Shown here piece after piece: positions 44,811-55,003 of a stretch of DNA of 64,000 nt (its first letter is position 1; each line of letters begins with the position of its first letter). The notes under the pieces are model-generated. The model ran no database searches and was not told where the DNA came from. It was given only the letters and a program-made list of their open reading frames with translations. Origin of the DNA: Bin55 sp965116055 (lineage in GTDB: Bacteria > Pseudomonadota > Gammaproteobacteria > Pseudomonadales > Azotimanducaceae); assembly GCA_965116055.1 (NCBI GenBank), contig OZ220466.1:2294001-2358000 (forward strand), written 5' to 3'. Both the position numbers and the translations under genes were made by a program.

Positions 44811-47800
44811 TTAGAAACGCATCGTCGCGTGCAAGCCGACTTGACTATGACTGACGCCCGTACGCTCGTCCACGCGTCCAGCGGCCAGGCGGACATCCAG
44901 ATCCTTCGCCTGGCGCACCCATGGCCGCACGCTCGCGCCGACCAGCAGCTCGCGCCGGGTTCCGTCGCTCATGCGCACATCCACGAACGGCGTCAACAGA
45001 TAGCGTTCACGCGCCACCAGCAGACCGTAGCCTACCTGGGTTTCCAGCGATGCTTGCGCCCCGCCGTTGGCCACGCCCGTCAGCACTCCGTAGGACTGCC
45101 CGACGCGGAGGGTATCTTCCCACAGGATCCCCGTGCCTACCGCATCCGCACCCCAGCGCGGCGCGATCGTGACCGAGACGCCCGTCGCCTGCGCCGACGG
45201 ATTCAACGTCGCCAGCAGACTGAAGCCCGACTCGCGATAGTCGTCCGCACCGTGCAACGCCAACGTGCGTCCCTGCGCTTCCAGCGTGAACGCCGAGGTC
45301 GTCATGCGGATACCGCCGGCCAGTTCCAGGCCCGAACCCGTCTCACCATCACCACCATCCGTGCGCACGTTCACTTGCCCGAACGGCTCCAGCATGCCGC
45401 CTTCGCCCGTGTCCGTCGAGAACGACCCTTCCAGACCAAGACGGAAACGATGCACATCCGTCGCCAGACCATCCGCCGCACCTACGCCTTGATCCGTCTC
45501 CAACGACGCCAGCGCCGCATCCCCGCGCAACGCCAGGTCGAACCGACCAACCCGCGTCAAGGCCTGCTCGCCGCCAACCATCGCCAGCTGCGACCGTAAA
45601 TCGCTGCCCGAAGTGGTCGTCGTGCCCGCCACCGTCGTATCCAGTTCACCGCGACCGAAGCCGGCCACGCCCCACAGCGACATGCGCTCACTCGGGCGGT
45701 AACTCGCATACGGCAGCACCGTCGTCAACTGCATGTCCATGCTCTGTGACGCCGTGCCCCAGGCGTAATCGGAATCGCCGCCCTGGCGCGCCACGGCCAA
45801 CCCCAGCAACCAGCACTCGGCTACCGCGACATCCGCACCCAGATAGACGCTCGTCGCCGTGCCATCGTAGCCGCTACCTTCGTAAGCCTGCCGGTCCACA
45901 TCGCCCCACACCGACCACCTGGAAGCATCCTCACTCGACCCCAGGTTCAACGCAAAGCGCTGACCAAACTGCGACTGCAACTGGTCCATACCGCTCGCAC
46001 CCAACGCGGCGCCAGCCATGGGGTTGCCGCCTGCCAGCACGGCGGTTGATCCCGGGGTATTGACCGCATGCACCAGCTGCCAGGCTGCCGCACCCCGCGC
46101 CGCCACCGTACGCGAGGCTGCCGCAGGATCCCGCGGCGCCCACTCGTCCAACCACGCATCCAGCGTCAGATCCGCACTGCGCGCGTCCGTCGTGAGACGG
46201 GCGCCCACGCTGGATGACGCACTCGCCAACAACGCCCGACCAAATCCGGCAAGCGATTGCGCCGCCACGGCCTTCAGGGCCCCATCGCCCACCGTGACCG
46301 ACCCCGTCACCGTCGCCTCGCCGCCATGCGGGTCCGTCGCCGTGATCGTGAGCGAAGTCGTCCCGCGCGAGATCGGACTCACCCGCGCCTGCGTCCCTGT
46401 CAGCGCCGCCGCCGCAATCCCCGCATCCGCCGTCGCCACCGTGTACGTCAACGGATCGCCATCGTCGCTAAACAAACCCTCGATCGTGGGCGTGGCTACC
46501 GCACCGCCCACTTCCAGAACCAGCGGACTGAGCGAGTTGGCGACTTGCGGCGCCACATTCGCCACCGTCACCCGCACCTCGTCCATGACGTGACCGCCGT
46601 CCATATCCGTCGCCGTCAACGTCAACACCGTCTCGCCCACGGCCAGACCGCGCAACGTCAACCGATGGTCCGCACCAAGCATGGCCTCCACCAGCGTCGC
46701 CTCGGCCGTCGTCACCGTCACCGTCAACGGCTCATCCGTATCCGGATCGCTGAATGCGCCGCTCACGTCAAGCGCCACATCCGCCACCCGCGTGATCGTT
46801 TGATCCATCACCGCTGCCGCCACCACCGGCGCCACATTCACCACCGTCACCTCGAACGTGTCCGTCACACTCGCCCCGTTCGCGTCCGTCGCCGTCACCG
46901 TCACCTCGGTCGCACCGACCGCCCATGCCGTCACCGTCAACCGGGTCCCCTGCAGCATCGCCTCGGCCACGCCACTGTCCGCGGTCATGACCGTCAGGCT
47001 CAGCGCCGCCGTCCCGTCGTCCGCATCCTGGAAGGTCGGCCCCACATCCAGGGTCAACGGCGCACGCCGGTCCATCTCCTGATCAACCAACGCCTGGGCC
47101 ACTTCCGGCGCCACATTCTCTACTGTCGTCATAAACGTCGTCGACACCGTGCCGCCATCCACATCCAGCGCCGTCAACGTCAAGGTCGTCGACCCCACGG
47201 CCAGACCCCGCAGCGTCAACATCCGCTCGCGCAACGCCGCTTCCACGATGCTGCCGTCCGCCGCCGCGACCGTCACGGTCACTGGCGCATCCGTATCGGG
47301 GTCGTGAAAGGTGCCGCTCACATCCAGTGTCAGGTCCGCCACCCGCGTCGTCGTTTGATCCGCCACCGCTTCGGCCACCACCGGCGCGATATTCGCCACC
47401 GTCACCTCGAACGCGGTCGCAATCGTATCACCCTGATCATCCATCGCCGTCACCGTGACCGTCGTCGTGCCGACCGCCAGCGCCTGCAGCGTCAACGCCG
47501 CCCCAGCCATCACCGCATCAACCACCGAGCCATCAGCCACCATCGCCGTGAGCGTCCGAATCTCACCGTCGTCGTCCATGAACGTCCCCGTCAGGTCAAG
47601 CCCCAACGGCGCCCGCCGATCGAAGGTCCGATCCGTCAGCCCCTGCGCCACGGTCGGCGTGACGTTCTCGACCGCCACGACAAACTCGTGCGCCGCCGTC
47701 CCGCCATCCACATCGGTCGCCACGACCGTCACCGTCGTCAACCCCACATGAAGACCTTCCACCGTGAGCTGATGCCCCGCCACAGCCGCCGTCGCCACCA

Positions 47801-50195
47801 TCGGGTCGGCCACCGCCACCGTCAGCGCCAACGGCTCGTCCGTATCCGGATCCCGGAATAGCGAGCCCGCGTCATACATCAGGTCATGGATGCGGGTGAG
47901 GGTTTGGGAGCCCACCGCCGTCGCCACCACCGGGTCAACGTTGACCACCGCGACCGTCACGGTCGTCATCGCCTGGCCGCCGTCATGGTCCGTCGCATGC
48001 ACGGTCACGGCGGTTTCACCCACCGCCAACCCCGTCAGCGTCAGCTGACCGTCCGCCAGGTCGATCGCGCCGACCGCCACGATCCGCTCATCCGCCACCG
48101 TCGCTTCCAGCGTCGCCAGCTCGCCGTCGGCGTCCACAAAGGTGTCACTGACATCCACCGTCAGCGGGTCAATCCGATCAAGCGCTTGCGGCGCCACGTC
48201 CATGGCCACCGTCGGCGCCACATTGACCACCGTCGCCGTCAGCGTCGAGGTCGCCGTCGCCCCGTGCGGATCCGTCGCCGTCAGCTTGATGTCCACCTCG
48301 CCCAACGCCACGCCTGCCAGCGTCAACGTCGTGCCCGCGACCGTGGCCGTCGCGCGGTCCGCGCCCTCGCCCACCGTCGTCGCCGTGATGATTAAATGAT
48401 CTGTGCCGTCGTCCGTATCGGTGAACAATCCGCCGAGATCCACCACCTGTGGCGTCACGCGATCCAGCGTCCGCGCCGCCAACGGCTGCGCTTCCGCCGG
48501 CGCCGCATTCACCGTGATGGCCTGGCTCACCGAGGTCTTGTTGCCCGCCTCATCCGTCGCCGTCAACGTCAGCGTCGCCATCCCTTCGCTCAGACCCCGA
48601 ATCGTCACCTGATCCAGACCGCTCACCATCACCGTGGCCACCTGTTTCATGGAGGAGGCAGCATCCACTTTCAACCGATCACCGTCCTCGTCCGTGAAAT
48701 AACCGCCGACCGCCAGCGTCAGCGACCCATCCACCGCCACTGCCTGCTCCGCGATCGTCAGCGGCTCCCCGGCCGCATCCAGCTTCACCATCGGCACGTC
48801 GTTCACGTCGGTCACGATCACATGCACCTGCACCGTGCCGCTCTTGTCCCATCCGTCGTCCAGCGTCAACGTCAACGTATGACGATCCTGCTGTTCCGCA
48901 TTCAGCCGCGCCTTCGTCCGCAACCCCAACTCGCTCGCCACCTTGCGACAGTGCTTGCTCACCGTCATCTTCAATGGCAACGCACAGAGACTGCTCTCGC
49001 CACCGTCGATCTTGCCGTTCTCGTTCACATCCACACGACCCACGCGCACCGCCTCGAACAACTCGCTGTCCACCGTCGCCTGCACCTCGTCCGCCGAGTC
49101 CGCATCCATATAGGTGATCGCCGTCGCCAGGAACGTCCCCACCGGCGCATCCTCCGCCACGCTCATGCCGAACGACCGCACCCCCGCCGGCTCGAAACTC
49201 GGCGCTACATTCTTCGCCCGCACCTTCAGCTGGAACGTCGCATCCTTCGACAACTTGCCGTCCGACGCCGTCACCGTGATGGTGTACGTCTTTTCCGCGG
49301 TCGCCGTCGCCCCCTTGCCTGTCAAAATCAGGTCGCGACCATCAATCTTCACCAGATCCTCGCGCAGGTTCGAATACGCGCTGAACGTCAGCGGATCACC
49401 TTCCGGGTCGATGAACAGACTCGCCAGCTCGATCGGATCCGACTTCTCGTCGTTCGTCAACCGCACCGTCCCCAACGCCTTCACCGCCTCCGCATCGGTC
49501 TCCAGTTCGTTCACGTCCTTCACCGTCACCGTGATCGGGATCGTCACCGTGTCATACCCGTCGCTCGCCTGCAACCGCACCGTCGCCATCTTCCCCGCCG
49601 GCAACTTCTCGTAATCCACCAGCGCGCCCGTCAACGACACGTTCCCCGAGTTGTCCTTGTATTTCCAGCAACTGCCGCCATCCGTCAGCGTGTACGTCGC
49701 ATACTTCTTCGCCGGACACGGCGTCCCCACCACCTTGTAGTGCACGTCGGTGTCATGGGTGTCCAGATCCCCCGCATTCCAATCGTCCGCCGTCGCGGCC
49801 GTCGTCCCCGGCACCACCGAAGCCACCAACGCGTCCGCACCCGTGCCTTCGTTCACCGTCGTGCGGAAACCCACCGAACCGCCCGCAAACGCCGGCGGGT
49901 TGTTCACCCCTTTCTTCACGATCACCGTGATCTTCCCATACGTCGAAGACACCTTTGTAGGGACGATCGCGCCAGACTCTTCCGTCCCCGAACCCGTCTT
50001 CGCATACACCTGCGCGAGATACGTGCCCTGGGTGGTTTGGTCATACGCTGTCAGGATGAGGCGCTGCCCCTGCACGCTCACCTTCACCACGCGTTGACCC
50101 GGATGTGGCGGGTCGGCGCGAGCTACGTCGTGGTAAACGCAATACACTTTCCCATCCCCTGCGCTTTGAACCCCCCCGCAATCCAGGCCATGCAT
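44811..50195 (-). CDS. Giant cadherin/Ig-repeat autotransporter, main frame
   Basis: 1794 codons in this frame; the natural protein, with the N-terminal piece at 50041-51078, would be about 2080 residues. The N-terminal third has cadherin-like repeats with calcium-type motifs (DVNELETDAEA, VTDVNDVP). Eight or so tandem beta-sandwich repeats of 85-90 residues (coding region about 46300-48550) each end VTV-x-N-V-A-P. The last 400 residues form an autotransporter barrel (FGQRFALNLG, VWGDVDRQAYEG) ending in the aromatic signature HATMRF. It should be a long surface adhesin or contact protein. This frame lacks a signal peptide and starts only with an internal Met. The DNA is much G+C-richer than adjacent genes. 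Confidence 0.85.
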   Translation of the reverse strand: MHGLDCGGVQSAGDGKVYCVYHDVARADPPHPGQRVVKVSVQGQRLILTAYDQTTQGTYLAQVYAKTGSGTEESGAIVPTKVSSTYGKITVIVKKGVNNPPAFAGGSVGFRTTVNEGTGADALVASVVPGTTAATADDWNAGDLDTHDTDVHYKVVGTPCPAKKYATYTLTDGGSCWKYKDNSGNVSLTGALVDYEKLPAGKMATVRLQASDGYDTVTIPITVTVKDVNELETDAEAVKALGTVRLTNDEKSDPIELASLFIDPEGDPLTFSAYSNLREDLVKIDGRDLILTGKGATATAEKTYTITVTASDGKLSKDATFQLKVRAKNVAPSFEPAGVRSFGMSVAEDAPVGTFLATAITYMDADSADEVQATVDSELFEAVRVGRVDVNENGKIDGGESSLCALPLKMTVSKHCRKVASELGLRTKARLNAEQQDRHTLTLTLDDGWDKSGTVQVHVIVTDVNDVPMVKLDAAGEPLTIAEQAVAVDGSLTLAVGGYFTDEDGDRLKVDAASSMKQVATVMVSGLDQVTIRGLSEGMATLTLTATDEAGNKTSVSQAITVNAAPAEAQPLAARTLDRVTPQVVDLGGLFTDTDDGTDHLIITATTVGEGADRATATVAGTTLTLAGVALGEVDIKLTATDPHGATATSTLTATVVNVAPTVAMDVAPQALDRIDPLTVDVSDTFVDADGELATLEATVADERIVAVGAIDLADGQLTLTGLAVGETAVTVHATDHDGGQAMTTVTVAVVNVDPVVATAVGSQTLTRIHDLMYDAGSLFRDPDTDEPLALTVAVADPMVATAAVAGHQLTVEGLHVGLTTVTVVATDVDGGTAAHEFVVAVENVTPTVAQGLTDRTFDRRAPLGLDLTGTFMDDDGEIRTLTAMVADGSVVDAVMAGAALTLQALAVGTTTVTVTAMDDQGDTIATAFEVTVANIAPVVAEAVADQTTTRVADLTLDVSGTFHDPDTDAPVTVTVAAADGSIVEAALRERMLTLRGLAVGSTTLTLTALDVDGGTVSTTFMTTVENVAPEVAQALVDQEMDRRAPLTLDVGPTFQDADDGTAALSLTVMTADSGVAEAMLQGTRLTVTAWAVGATEVTVTATDANGASVTDTFEVTVVNVAPVVAAAVMDQTITRVADVALDVSGAFSDPDTDEPLTVTVTTAEATLVEAMLGADHRLTLRGLAVGETVLTLTATDMDGGHVMDEVRVTVANVAPQVANSLSPLVLEVGGAVATPTIEGLFSDDGDPLTYTVATADAGIAAAALTGTQARVSPISRGTTSLTITATDPHGGEATVTGSVTVGDGALKAVAAQSLAGFGRALLASASSSVGARLTTDARSADLTLDAWLDEWAPRDPAAASRTVAARGAAAWQLVHAVNTPGSTAVLAGGNPMAGAALGASGMDQLQSQFGQRFALNLGSSEDASRWSVWGDVDRQAYEGSGYDGTATSVYLGADVAVAECWLLGLAVARQGGDSDYAWGTASQSMDMQLTTVLPYASYRPSERMSLWGVAGFGRGELDTTVAGTTTTSGSDLRSQLAMVGGEQALTRVGRFDLALRGDAALASLETDQGVGAADGLATDVHRFRLGLEGSFSTDTGEGGMLEPFGQVNVRTDGGDGETGSGLELAGGIRMTTSAFTLEAQGRTLALHGADDYRESGFSLLATLNPSAQATGVSVTIAPRWGADAVGTGILWEDTLRVGQSYGVLTGVANGGAQASLETQVGYGLLVARERYLLTPFVDVRMSDGTRRELLVGASVRPWVRQAKDLDVRLAAGRVDERTGVSHSQVGLHATMRF

Positions 50196-51078
50196 ATCCT
50201 CTGACCGCCCCTTGTCCTACAAGCCCCGAGGGCGCGGCAGTCGAATGAATCTGGCCATCAACTCCAGGGGTATTGGCCACGCCATTGTCGCACACATTGT
50301 GTTTTTTATCTGTCACCAATGCTTCAGGCGTCGCGTCCAGGTCGCGAAACATCCGGTTGAAACTGATCGAGGTCGATTCGCCCGCGTTCAGATACACCCG
50401 GGACGCGCCCACCGGTTGCAGATCGTCGCCACTACGATCGGAGCCGTTTTGCTTATAGGTAAACGGCGCCTGTACGACCGGCGCTTCATTCACATCATTG
50501 AGGTTCAACGTCAGCGCCAACGTATCCACCACTTTGTCGCCCTTGTGCGCCTGGACCGTGATCACGTACTTCGAGGACGTCTCGTAATCCAACACCGCAT
50601 CGGCTTTCATCTGCACGTGTCCGCCCGTCGCGCCATCCGTGCCGTCATTCGCACTCTTTGATGCCACACTCTTGCAATTTTTCGTCCCCGTGAGAGCAAA
50701 TAAGTCACTTGCCTTACCCCCAGCATCCGTCACTGCCACCGTATAACAGGCATCAGCCAAGGCCGGCGTCGTCCGCGCCGCGTCAATTTCACGGTTGAGC
50801 AAGCTATTCGCGGCACCGTTCGTACTGCTATTCGTCCCCGTGCCACCCGCCGTATGACCATGCTCGCCACCCGTGCGCGCCGGGTTGCGCACATAGGGGC
50901 CAGTAGCTCCCGGGTGAGAGGCAAGAAAATACACACCTTCGTCAAACGACACACTCACCGCATCCGCCTCGAAGGCCTCCTCGGCCAATGCCTGACTTCC
51001 ACACCATAAGGTCAGTAGCGCGACCAGTAAACGGCCGCCAAACCGGCGGCATCGCGCGGTCGTTATATAGTGAACCAT
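50041..51078 (-). CDS. N-terminal part of the giant surface protein (frameshifted off)
   Basis: ATG at 51076-51078, with an AGGAGAAGGG ribosome site just upstream, opens a signal peptide (MVHYITTARCRRFGGRLLVA.. to ALA near residue 33). It then carries a first cadherin-like domain (LNLNDVNEAPVV near 190). After residue about 275 (STAAPSGLVGQG) the reading becomes Arg/Gly-rich and off-pattern, while the expected continuation (DMHGLDCGGVQ, KVYCVYHDVARADP) is in the other frame. A one-base indel near 50200, close to a GGGG run, therefore separates signal peptide from the rest. Either a true null/phase variant or a sequencing error. Confidence 0.8.
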   Translation of the reverse strand: MVHYITTARCRRFGGRLLVALLTLWCGSQALAEEAFEADAVSVSFDEGVYFLASHPGATGPYVRNPARTGGEHGHTAGGTGTNSSTNGAANSLLNREIDAARTTPALADACYTVAVTDAGGKASDLFALTGTKNCKSVASKSANDGTDGATGGHVQMKADAVLDYETSSKYVITVQAHKGDKVVDTLALTLNLNDVNEAPVVQAPFTYKQNGSDRSGDDLQPVGASRVYLNAGESTSISFNRMFRDLDATPEALVTDKKHNVCDNGVANTPGVDGQIHSTAAPSGLVGQGAVRGYAWPGLRGGSKRRGWESVLRLPRRSSRRPATSGSTRGEGERAGAAPHPDSV

Positions 51079-51165
51079 CGTCCCTTCTCCTTTCTCAGTA
51101 TCGGGTTCGATTCGTGACATACGGACTGCTCGACGATGAGCAGCGCCTAACTTGAAACCATGCAA

Positions 51166-51950
51166 GGGATCTCTCCTCCAGTGACCAATGCCTTACCCTG
51201 GAACCGCTGCCACGCAAATCAATCTATCCTGAACCCTCACGCGACGTAAAGATCGTCTATTCAGGTATGTAGAACCGTGAAGGTCTCGTCTGTTACATAG
51301 GCGTACCCCCCCCCCTCGATTTTTATCAAGATGAGGCCAAGCCTTCGTGTGCGAAGCTTCATCGCCACATCAGGCATCACGGGGTAGGTTGATAACATGG
51401 GAACTGGGGCGACGGGAGCCGACACAACAACGATGATCGCAGTCGACAAACTCCTGACCAACATAAGACAACCAAATTCTACCACATCACTGTCCGTGAC
51501 CACAAGCACATGACACCATCCATTTTTAATCAATGCTTACGCTTGAAACGCAATATGCCAGTAGCATGCGTTTAACATGCTCACAGCCCGTATACACCAC
51601 TAGGGTCATGCTATTAAATTCGTAGTGCGCCATGTCTATATGGCGGCTACTATGGCACGCCAATTGGATTGACTTTTTAAACGATGGTGCTTGACGCATA
51701 AACGAGGGAAACTCCTCAGTAGTCCCTGTATACGTCACTAACAGCTCTGGATCAATGATGCCATTCTGGATCAATCAATCGCATCGGAACGGATCGCGAA
51801 GGCGCGTTGCTGCCAATGAATTCACGATGGCAATGGCTTTGCCGTACCCGATCGTGAGATGACATGTTGCCCCGGTACCTTGTGATCCAGTCAAACAAAC
51901 TGATGAACCCTCACGACGAACGATGGCAATCGCAGGTCTTGTTAATACCA
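51166..51950. other. Intergenic sequence upstream of the surface-protein gene
   Basis: Contains the promoter region of the surface protein and a poly-G/C tract (51306-51315). A minus-strand open stretch at 51526-51774 begins MIQNGIIDPELLVTYTGTTE but lacks a ribosome site and a recognisable family. The rest is decayed. Confidence 0.4.
51306..51315 (-). repeat. G10 homopolymer tract upstream of the surface-protein gene
   Basis: Ten consecutive C on the plus strand (G10 on the coding strand), about 230 bp before the ATG of the giant surface protein. Tracts of this length are prone to slipped-strand mispairing. Confidence 0.9.
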
Positions 51951-52335
51951 TCACAACGCGTTGATGATGAGTGCGAAAACGATACACCCAAGACATATCA
52001 CGTCGCGTTCCTCGCACCGCGAGAAGATGCAGTAGCATCTCTTCATCTGACGAAACAACCACTCAATGTCGTTGCGCCGCTTGTATCTCTCGCGATCATA
52101 CGTTCATGATTCGACCTGGGCGAGCACGCCGTTTTAGCCCAATGGTTCATCCGGTATAGGTGGTGCGCCCGTTGCCGAACCGTGACGGTAACCCTCGCCA
52201 TGTTCAGCGACATATGAATGGCGCTGAACACTTGGAAGTTGGAGAGATTGACAGGGCCTTACTACATCGGTCAATGTGGCGCGACACATTCATGTTGAGT
52301 TCGGGTGAGTTTCATCCACCAAGTGCACCATAAGT
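51951..52335 (-). pseudogene. IS5-family transposase relic B
   Basis: The minus strand reads LSNFQVFSAIHMSLNMA near its start. Towards the end it reads YKRRNDIEWLFRQMKRCYCI and then FSRCEERDVICLGCIVFAL to a stop at 51951. This parallels relic A near 27.3 kb, both at the start and in the C-terminal tail. Most of the catalytic middle is deleted and stops interrupt the rest, so it is a short, dead remnant. Confidence 0.6.
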
Positions 52336-52358
52336 ATGCTCATTAGAGTTAGCACATC

Positions 52359-53156
52359 CTAGTGCAGCAATGTTTTTTGTGTCGACAGCTTTCCAAGCTT
52401 TGCTAAGGCCTTATCAATCTCCTCAACAATCTGACAGTCTAAGTTCAGAGTGCGAGCGGTCTTTAGATCTAATATCGCGGCCTCAATATCACCCACATTT
52501 ACTCTAACCTCAGCGCGTGTGAAGTACACAAACCAATCGTCTGGCGCCACAAGTTGCATGTAATCCATGAATTCCAATCGTCGTGCAATATCGCCTTTAC
52601 TTACAGCGACATCGTGAAGATTGCGGAATACACGCTTCAGGATGTCCTTATTTGCCGCAATATCCGGCACTGAAGGCATACGGATCTTTCTACGTCGAAA
52701 TTTCTCGCAAAATGCATCGTAATCCAGGCATACTAGGTTGACGGGGTCAACCACCTGATCTTCTATTTGAACCAAAAACACACCGGGAAAGTTCACGCCT
52801 TGTGCAGTTAAAGCTAGGCGTTCGCAGATCCCAATAAGAATCATCGCTAAACTAATAGCAATGCCTCGCCGCGATTCCAATACATGCGCGATATCACTAT
52901 TACAGTACTCGTGAAATTCCTTGTCGGTTGTGCCGCGAAATCCATGCTCCCGACAGACGGCTAACACTCCCTCAACGGAACGACCTCGTTTGGTTACCTT
53001 TAATGCAAGGTCATCAAGCCATGTATCAATAGAAGCTGAATCAACATTTCGATTTAGAATTTTGGATACGGTCTTTATGCCTAACAGGAGTTTTGCATCA
53101 CCAGCCTCCGCAGACTCGCGTAGAGCTTGCGCGTATGGCAGTTCCGGTATTACCAA
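52359..53156 (-). CDS. SirB1-family protein (transglutaminase-like with TPR)
   Basis: 265 residues. The SirB1_N transglutaminase-like region is clear around 75-155: CNSDIAHVLESRRGIAISLA, then GVNFPGVFLVQIEDQVVDPVN. The catalytic Cys expected in true transglutaminases is not evident, as is usual in this family. The C-terminal 90 residues are helical and TPR-like (DWFVYFTRAEVRVNVGDIEAA). The function of SirB1 proteins is poorly defined. The start is TTG at 53154-53156; no in-frame ATG is available before an upstream stop and no clear ribosome site is seen, so the N terminus may be eroded. Confidence 0.75.
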   Translation of the reverse strand: MVIPELPYAQALRESAEAGDAKLLLGIKTVSKILNRNVDSASIDTWLDDLALKVTKRGRSVEGVLAVCREHGFRGTTDKEFHEYCNSDIAHVLESRRGIAISLAMILIGICERLALTAQGVNFPGVFLVQIEDQVVDPVNLVCLDYDAFCEKFRRRKIRMPSVPDIAANKDILKRVFRNLHDVAVSKGDIARRLEFMDYMQLVAPDDWFVYFTRAEVRVNVGDIEAAILDLKTARTLNLDCQIVEEIDKALAKLGKLSTQKTLLH

Positions 53157-53779
53157 GTGATCGTTAGCTCTGTCATAGTTGGCTCAATGAAGTTTTTGCC
53201 ATTCCGCGAGTGAACATGATCGCGATTATGCCATCTACATACTCACATGAAGCATTGACATCGCTTGCTGGCTCGTAGTCAATCGGCAACACACCACCTA
53301 TTCACCTTCAATTAGGTAAATTTTCCCGTTTCGATGTGCTTATCTCTTGTCGTCGTTGACCAGATGTCGGTTTCTCTCCCGTTCCATCATGCCAAAAGCT
53401 CATTACTTCAATTTACTTAGTTCATACACTGGAAGAATCTATGACCACAACAACACAGAGATATGTTGGTTGACTCTACGTCACCTAACGATAAAACGCA
53501 AGTGTGCTTCGTAGCAGCTGGCAATGCCTACATCACAATGGGCATCACAATGGGCTCCAGATCGGTCCGTATGAATACGATCGGAGCGGGCCTGTTGCAC
53601 CAAGCGCGAATATCTCGGCAATTCGATCCGAAGATCTATTAGCTCCTTATGTCGATTGTTTAGCGTAGGTTGAACTCCACTTACGTGTTTCAGCTAGTCA
53701 ATGGATTAAACTGCATCATAAGCGCAGCTCACGAACGCAATCGTTAAACTTCGCGTAAAGTCAAAATCCTACTTATTTC
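53157..53779. other. 623-bp intergenic region
   Basis: No gene found on either strand. It contains a small tandem duplication (CATCACAATGGG twice, near 53531-53555). It should hold the promoter of the CoA-transferase/TonB-receptor operon. Confidence 0.45.
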
Positions 53780-54997
53780 ATGGCCGCACTGGACGGAATT
53801 CGCATCCTTGACATGACCCAGTACGAAGCGGGCACTTCGTGCACTCAGGCACTTGCTTGGCTTGGCGCTGATGTCGTGAAGATTGAGCCGCCCGAATATG
53901 GCGACCCAGGACGCGGTGTAGGGCGCTCAGCAAACATTGACTATTCACAATATTTCTGTGCATGGAACGCTAATAAGCGCAGCGTCGCGCTCAATTTGCG
54001 AAATGAACGCGGACGGGAGTTGCTACTAAAGCTTGTACCTAATTTCGATGTATTCATCGAAAACTACGGTCCTGGCGTCGTTGAGAAGCTAGACATTGGT
54101 TACGATGCACTACGCGAATGTAATCCGACTCTGATTTACGCTCGGATCAAAGGATTCGGCGTGGACGGGCCTTACGCCAACTATCGCTGCATGGACATGG
54201 TAGCGCAAGCAGCCGCAGGGGCTTTTTCGATTACCGGCGAAGCTGATGGACCGCCTATGATGCCAGGACCAACCACCGGTGACTCCGGCACGGGTGTACA
54301 AACAGCCATGGCAATTCTTGCAGCGTATATTCAGCGCCAACGCACCGGCGAAGGCCAGGAAATTGAATTGTCGATGCAAGAGGCTATGATTTATTATGTT
54401 CGCACGCGGGCATATATAGGGTCGGGTTGGGGTACTAAAGCAACCGGTCGTAACGGTAATAAAGGCGGCTTACCACCTGTCAATATTTATCCGTGCAAAC
54501 CTTTCGGAGCGAACGATTACATCTACCTAATGCCTGTCAACGAGGGGCATTGGGATGGACTTTGCTCTGGCATAGATCGTCCCGATTTGCTCGTTGATAC
54601 GCGTTTTGCTGACATGAAATCACGCATTGCAAACGGCGACGCGTTATACGAAGAAATCCGCAAATGGTGCAGTACGCGCACAAAATACGAGGCGATGGAG
54701 GCTATCGCCGGCGCGGGTGTACCTTGCTCGGCTTGTCTGGACACAGGCGAACTGCACCATAACGAACATCTTCGGTCCCGCGGCTTTATCCATGACATGG
54801 ATCTACCAGTACATGGGAACGTGCCCATGCTTGGATTCGCGCCTCGACTCTCCAAGTCAAGCGTTGATATGACAAGGCCGCCACATCTAGGCGAGCACAC
54901 CGACGAGGTGTTGGCCAACGAACTCGGCCTAAGCGAAGAACAACTAGGTTCGTTGCGCAACGACGGTTCAATCGGCCATTCCACTCGCTTCGCCTAA
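53780..54997 (+). CDS. CaiB/BaiF-type (class III) CoA-transferase
   Basis: 405 residues, normal length. Formyl-CoA-transferase fold: GIRILDMTQYEAGTSCTQAL at the N terminus, LGADVVKIEPPEYGD with the CoA-binding region, LNLRNERGRELLLKLV, and the catalytic Asp in the RCMDMVAQAAAG segment near residue 138. It moves CoA between carboxylic acids; carnitine, oxalate and bile-acid-type substrates are known in the family, and the true one here is unknown. It is 6 bp upstream of a TonB-dependent receptor, so uptake and CoA activation of the same compound are plausible. Confidence 0.92.
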   Translation: MAALDGIRILDMTQYEAGTSCTQALAWLGADVVKIEPPEYGDPGRGVGRSANIDYSQYFCAWNANKRSVALNLRNERGRELLLKLVPNFDVFIENYGPGVVEKLDIGYDALRECNPTLIYARIKGFGVDGPYANYRCMDMVAQAAAGAFSITGEADGPPMMPGPTTGDSGTGVQTAMAILAAYIQRQRTGEGQEIELSMQEAMIYYVRTRAYIGSGWGTKATGRNGNKGGLPPVNIYPCKPFGANDYIYLMPVNEGHWDGLCSGIDRPDLLVDTRFADMKSRIANGDALYEEIRKWCSTRTKYEAMEAIAGAGVPCSACLDTGELHHNEHLRSRGFIHDMDLPVHGNVPMLGFAPRLSKSSVDMTRPPHLGEHTDEVLANELGLSEEQLGSLRNDGSIGHSTRFA

Positions 54998-55003
54998 TTC
55001 GAC

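Noticed and set aside
48396..50204. Very long plus-strand frame opposite the giant surface protein (also 46257-47861 and 44829-45599)
   Set aside because: His/Arg-rich products arising from the complement of a G+C-rich repetitive gene; no start signals or family features.
53531..53555. Twice-repeated 12-mer considered as a CRISPR or iteron start
   Set aside because: Only two direct copies, no spacers and no replication or cas genes nearby.
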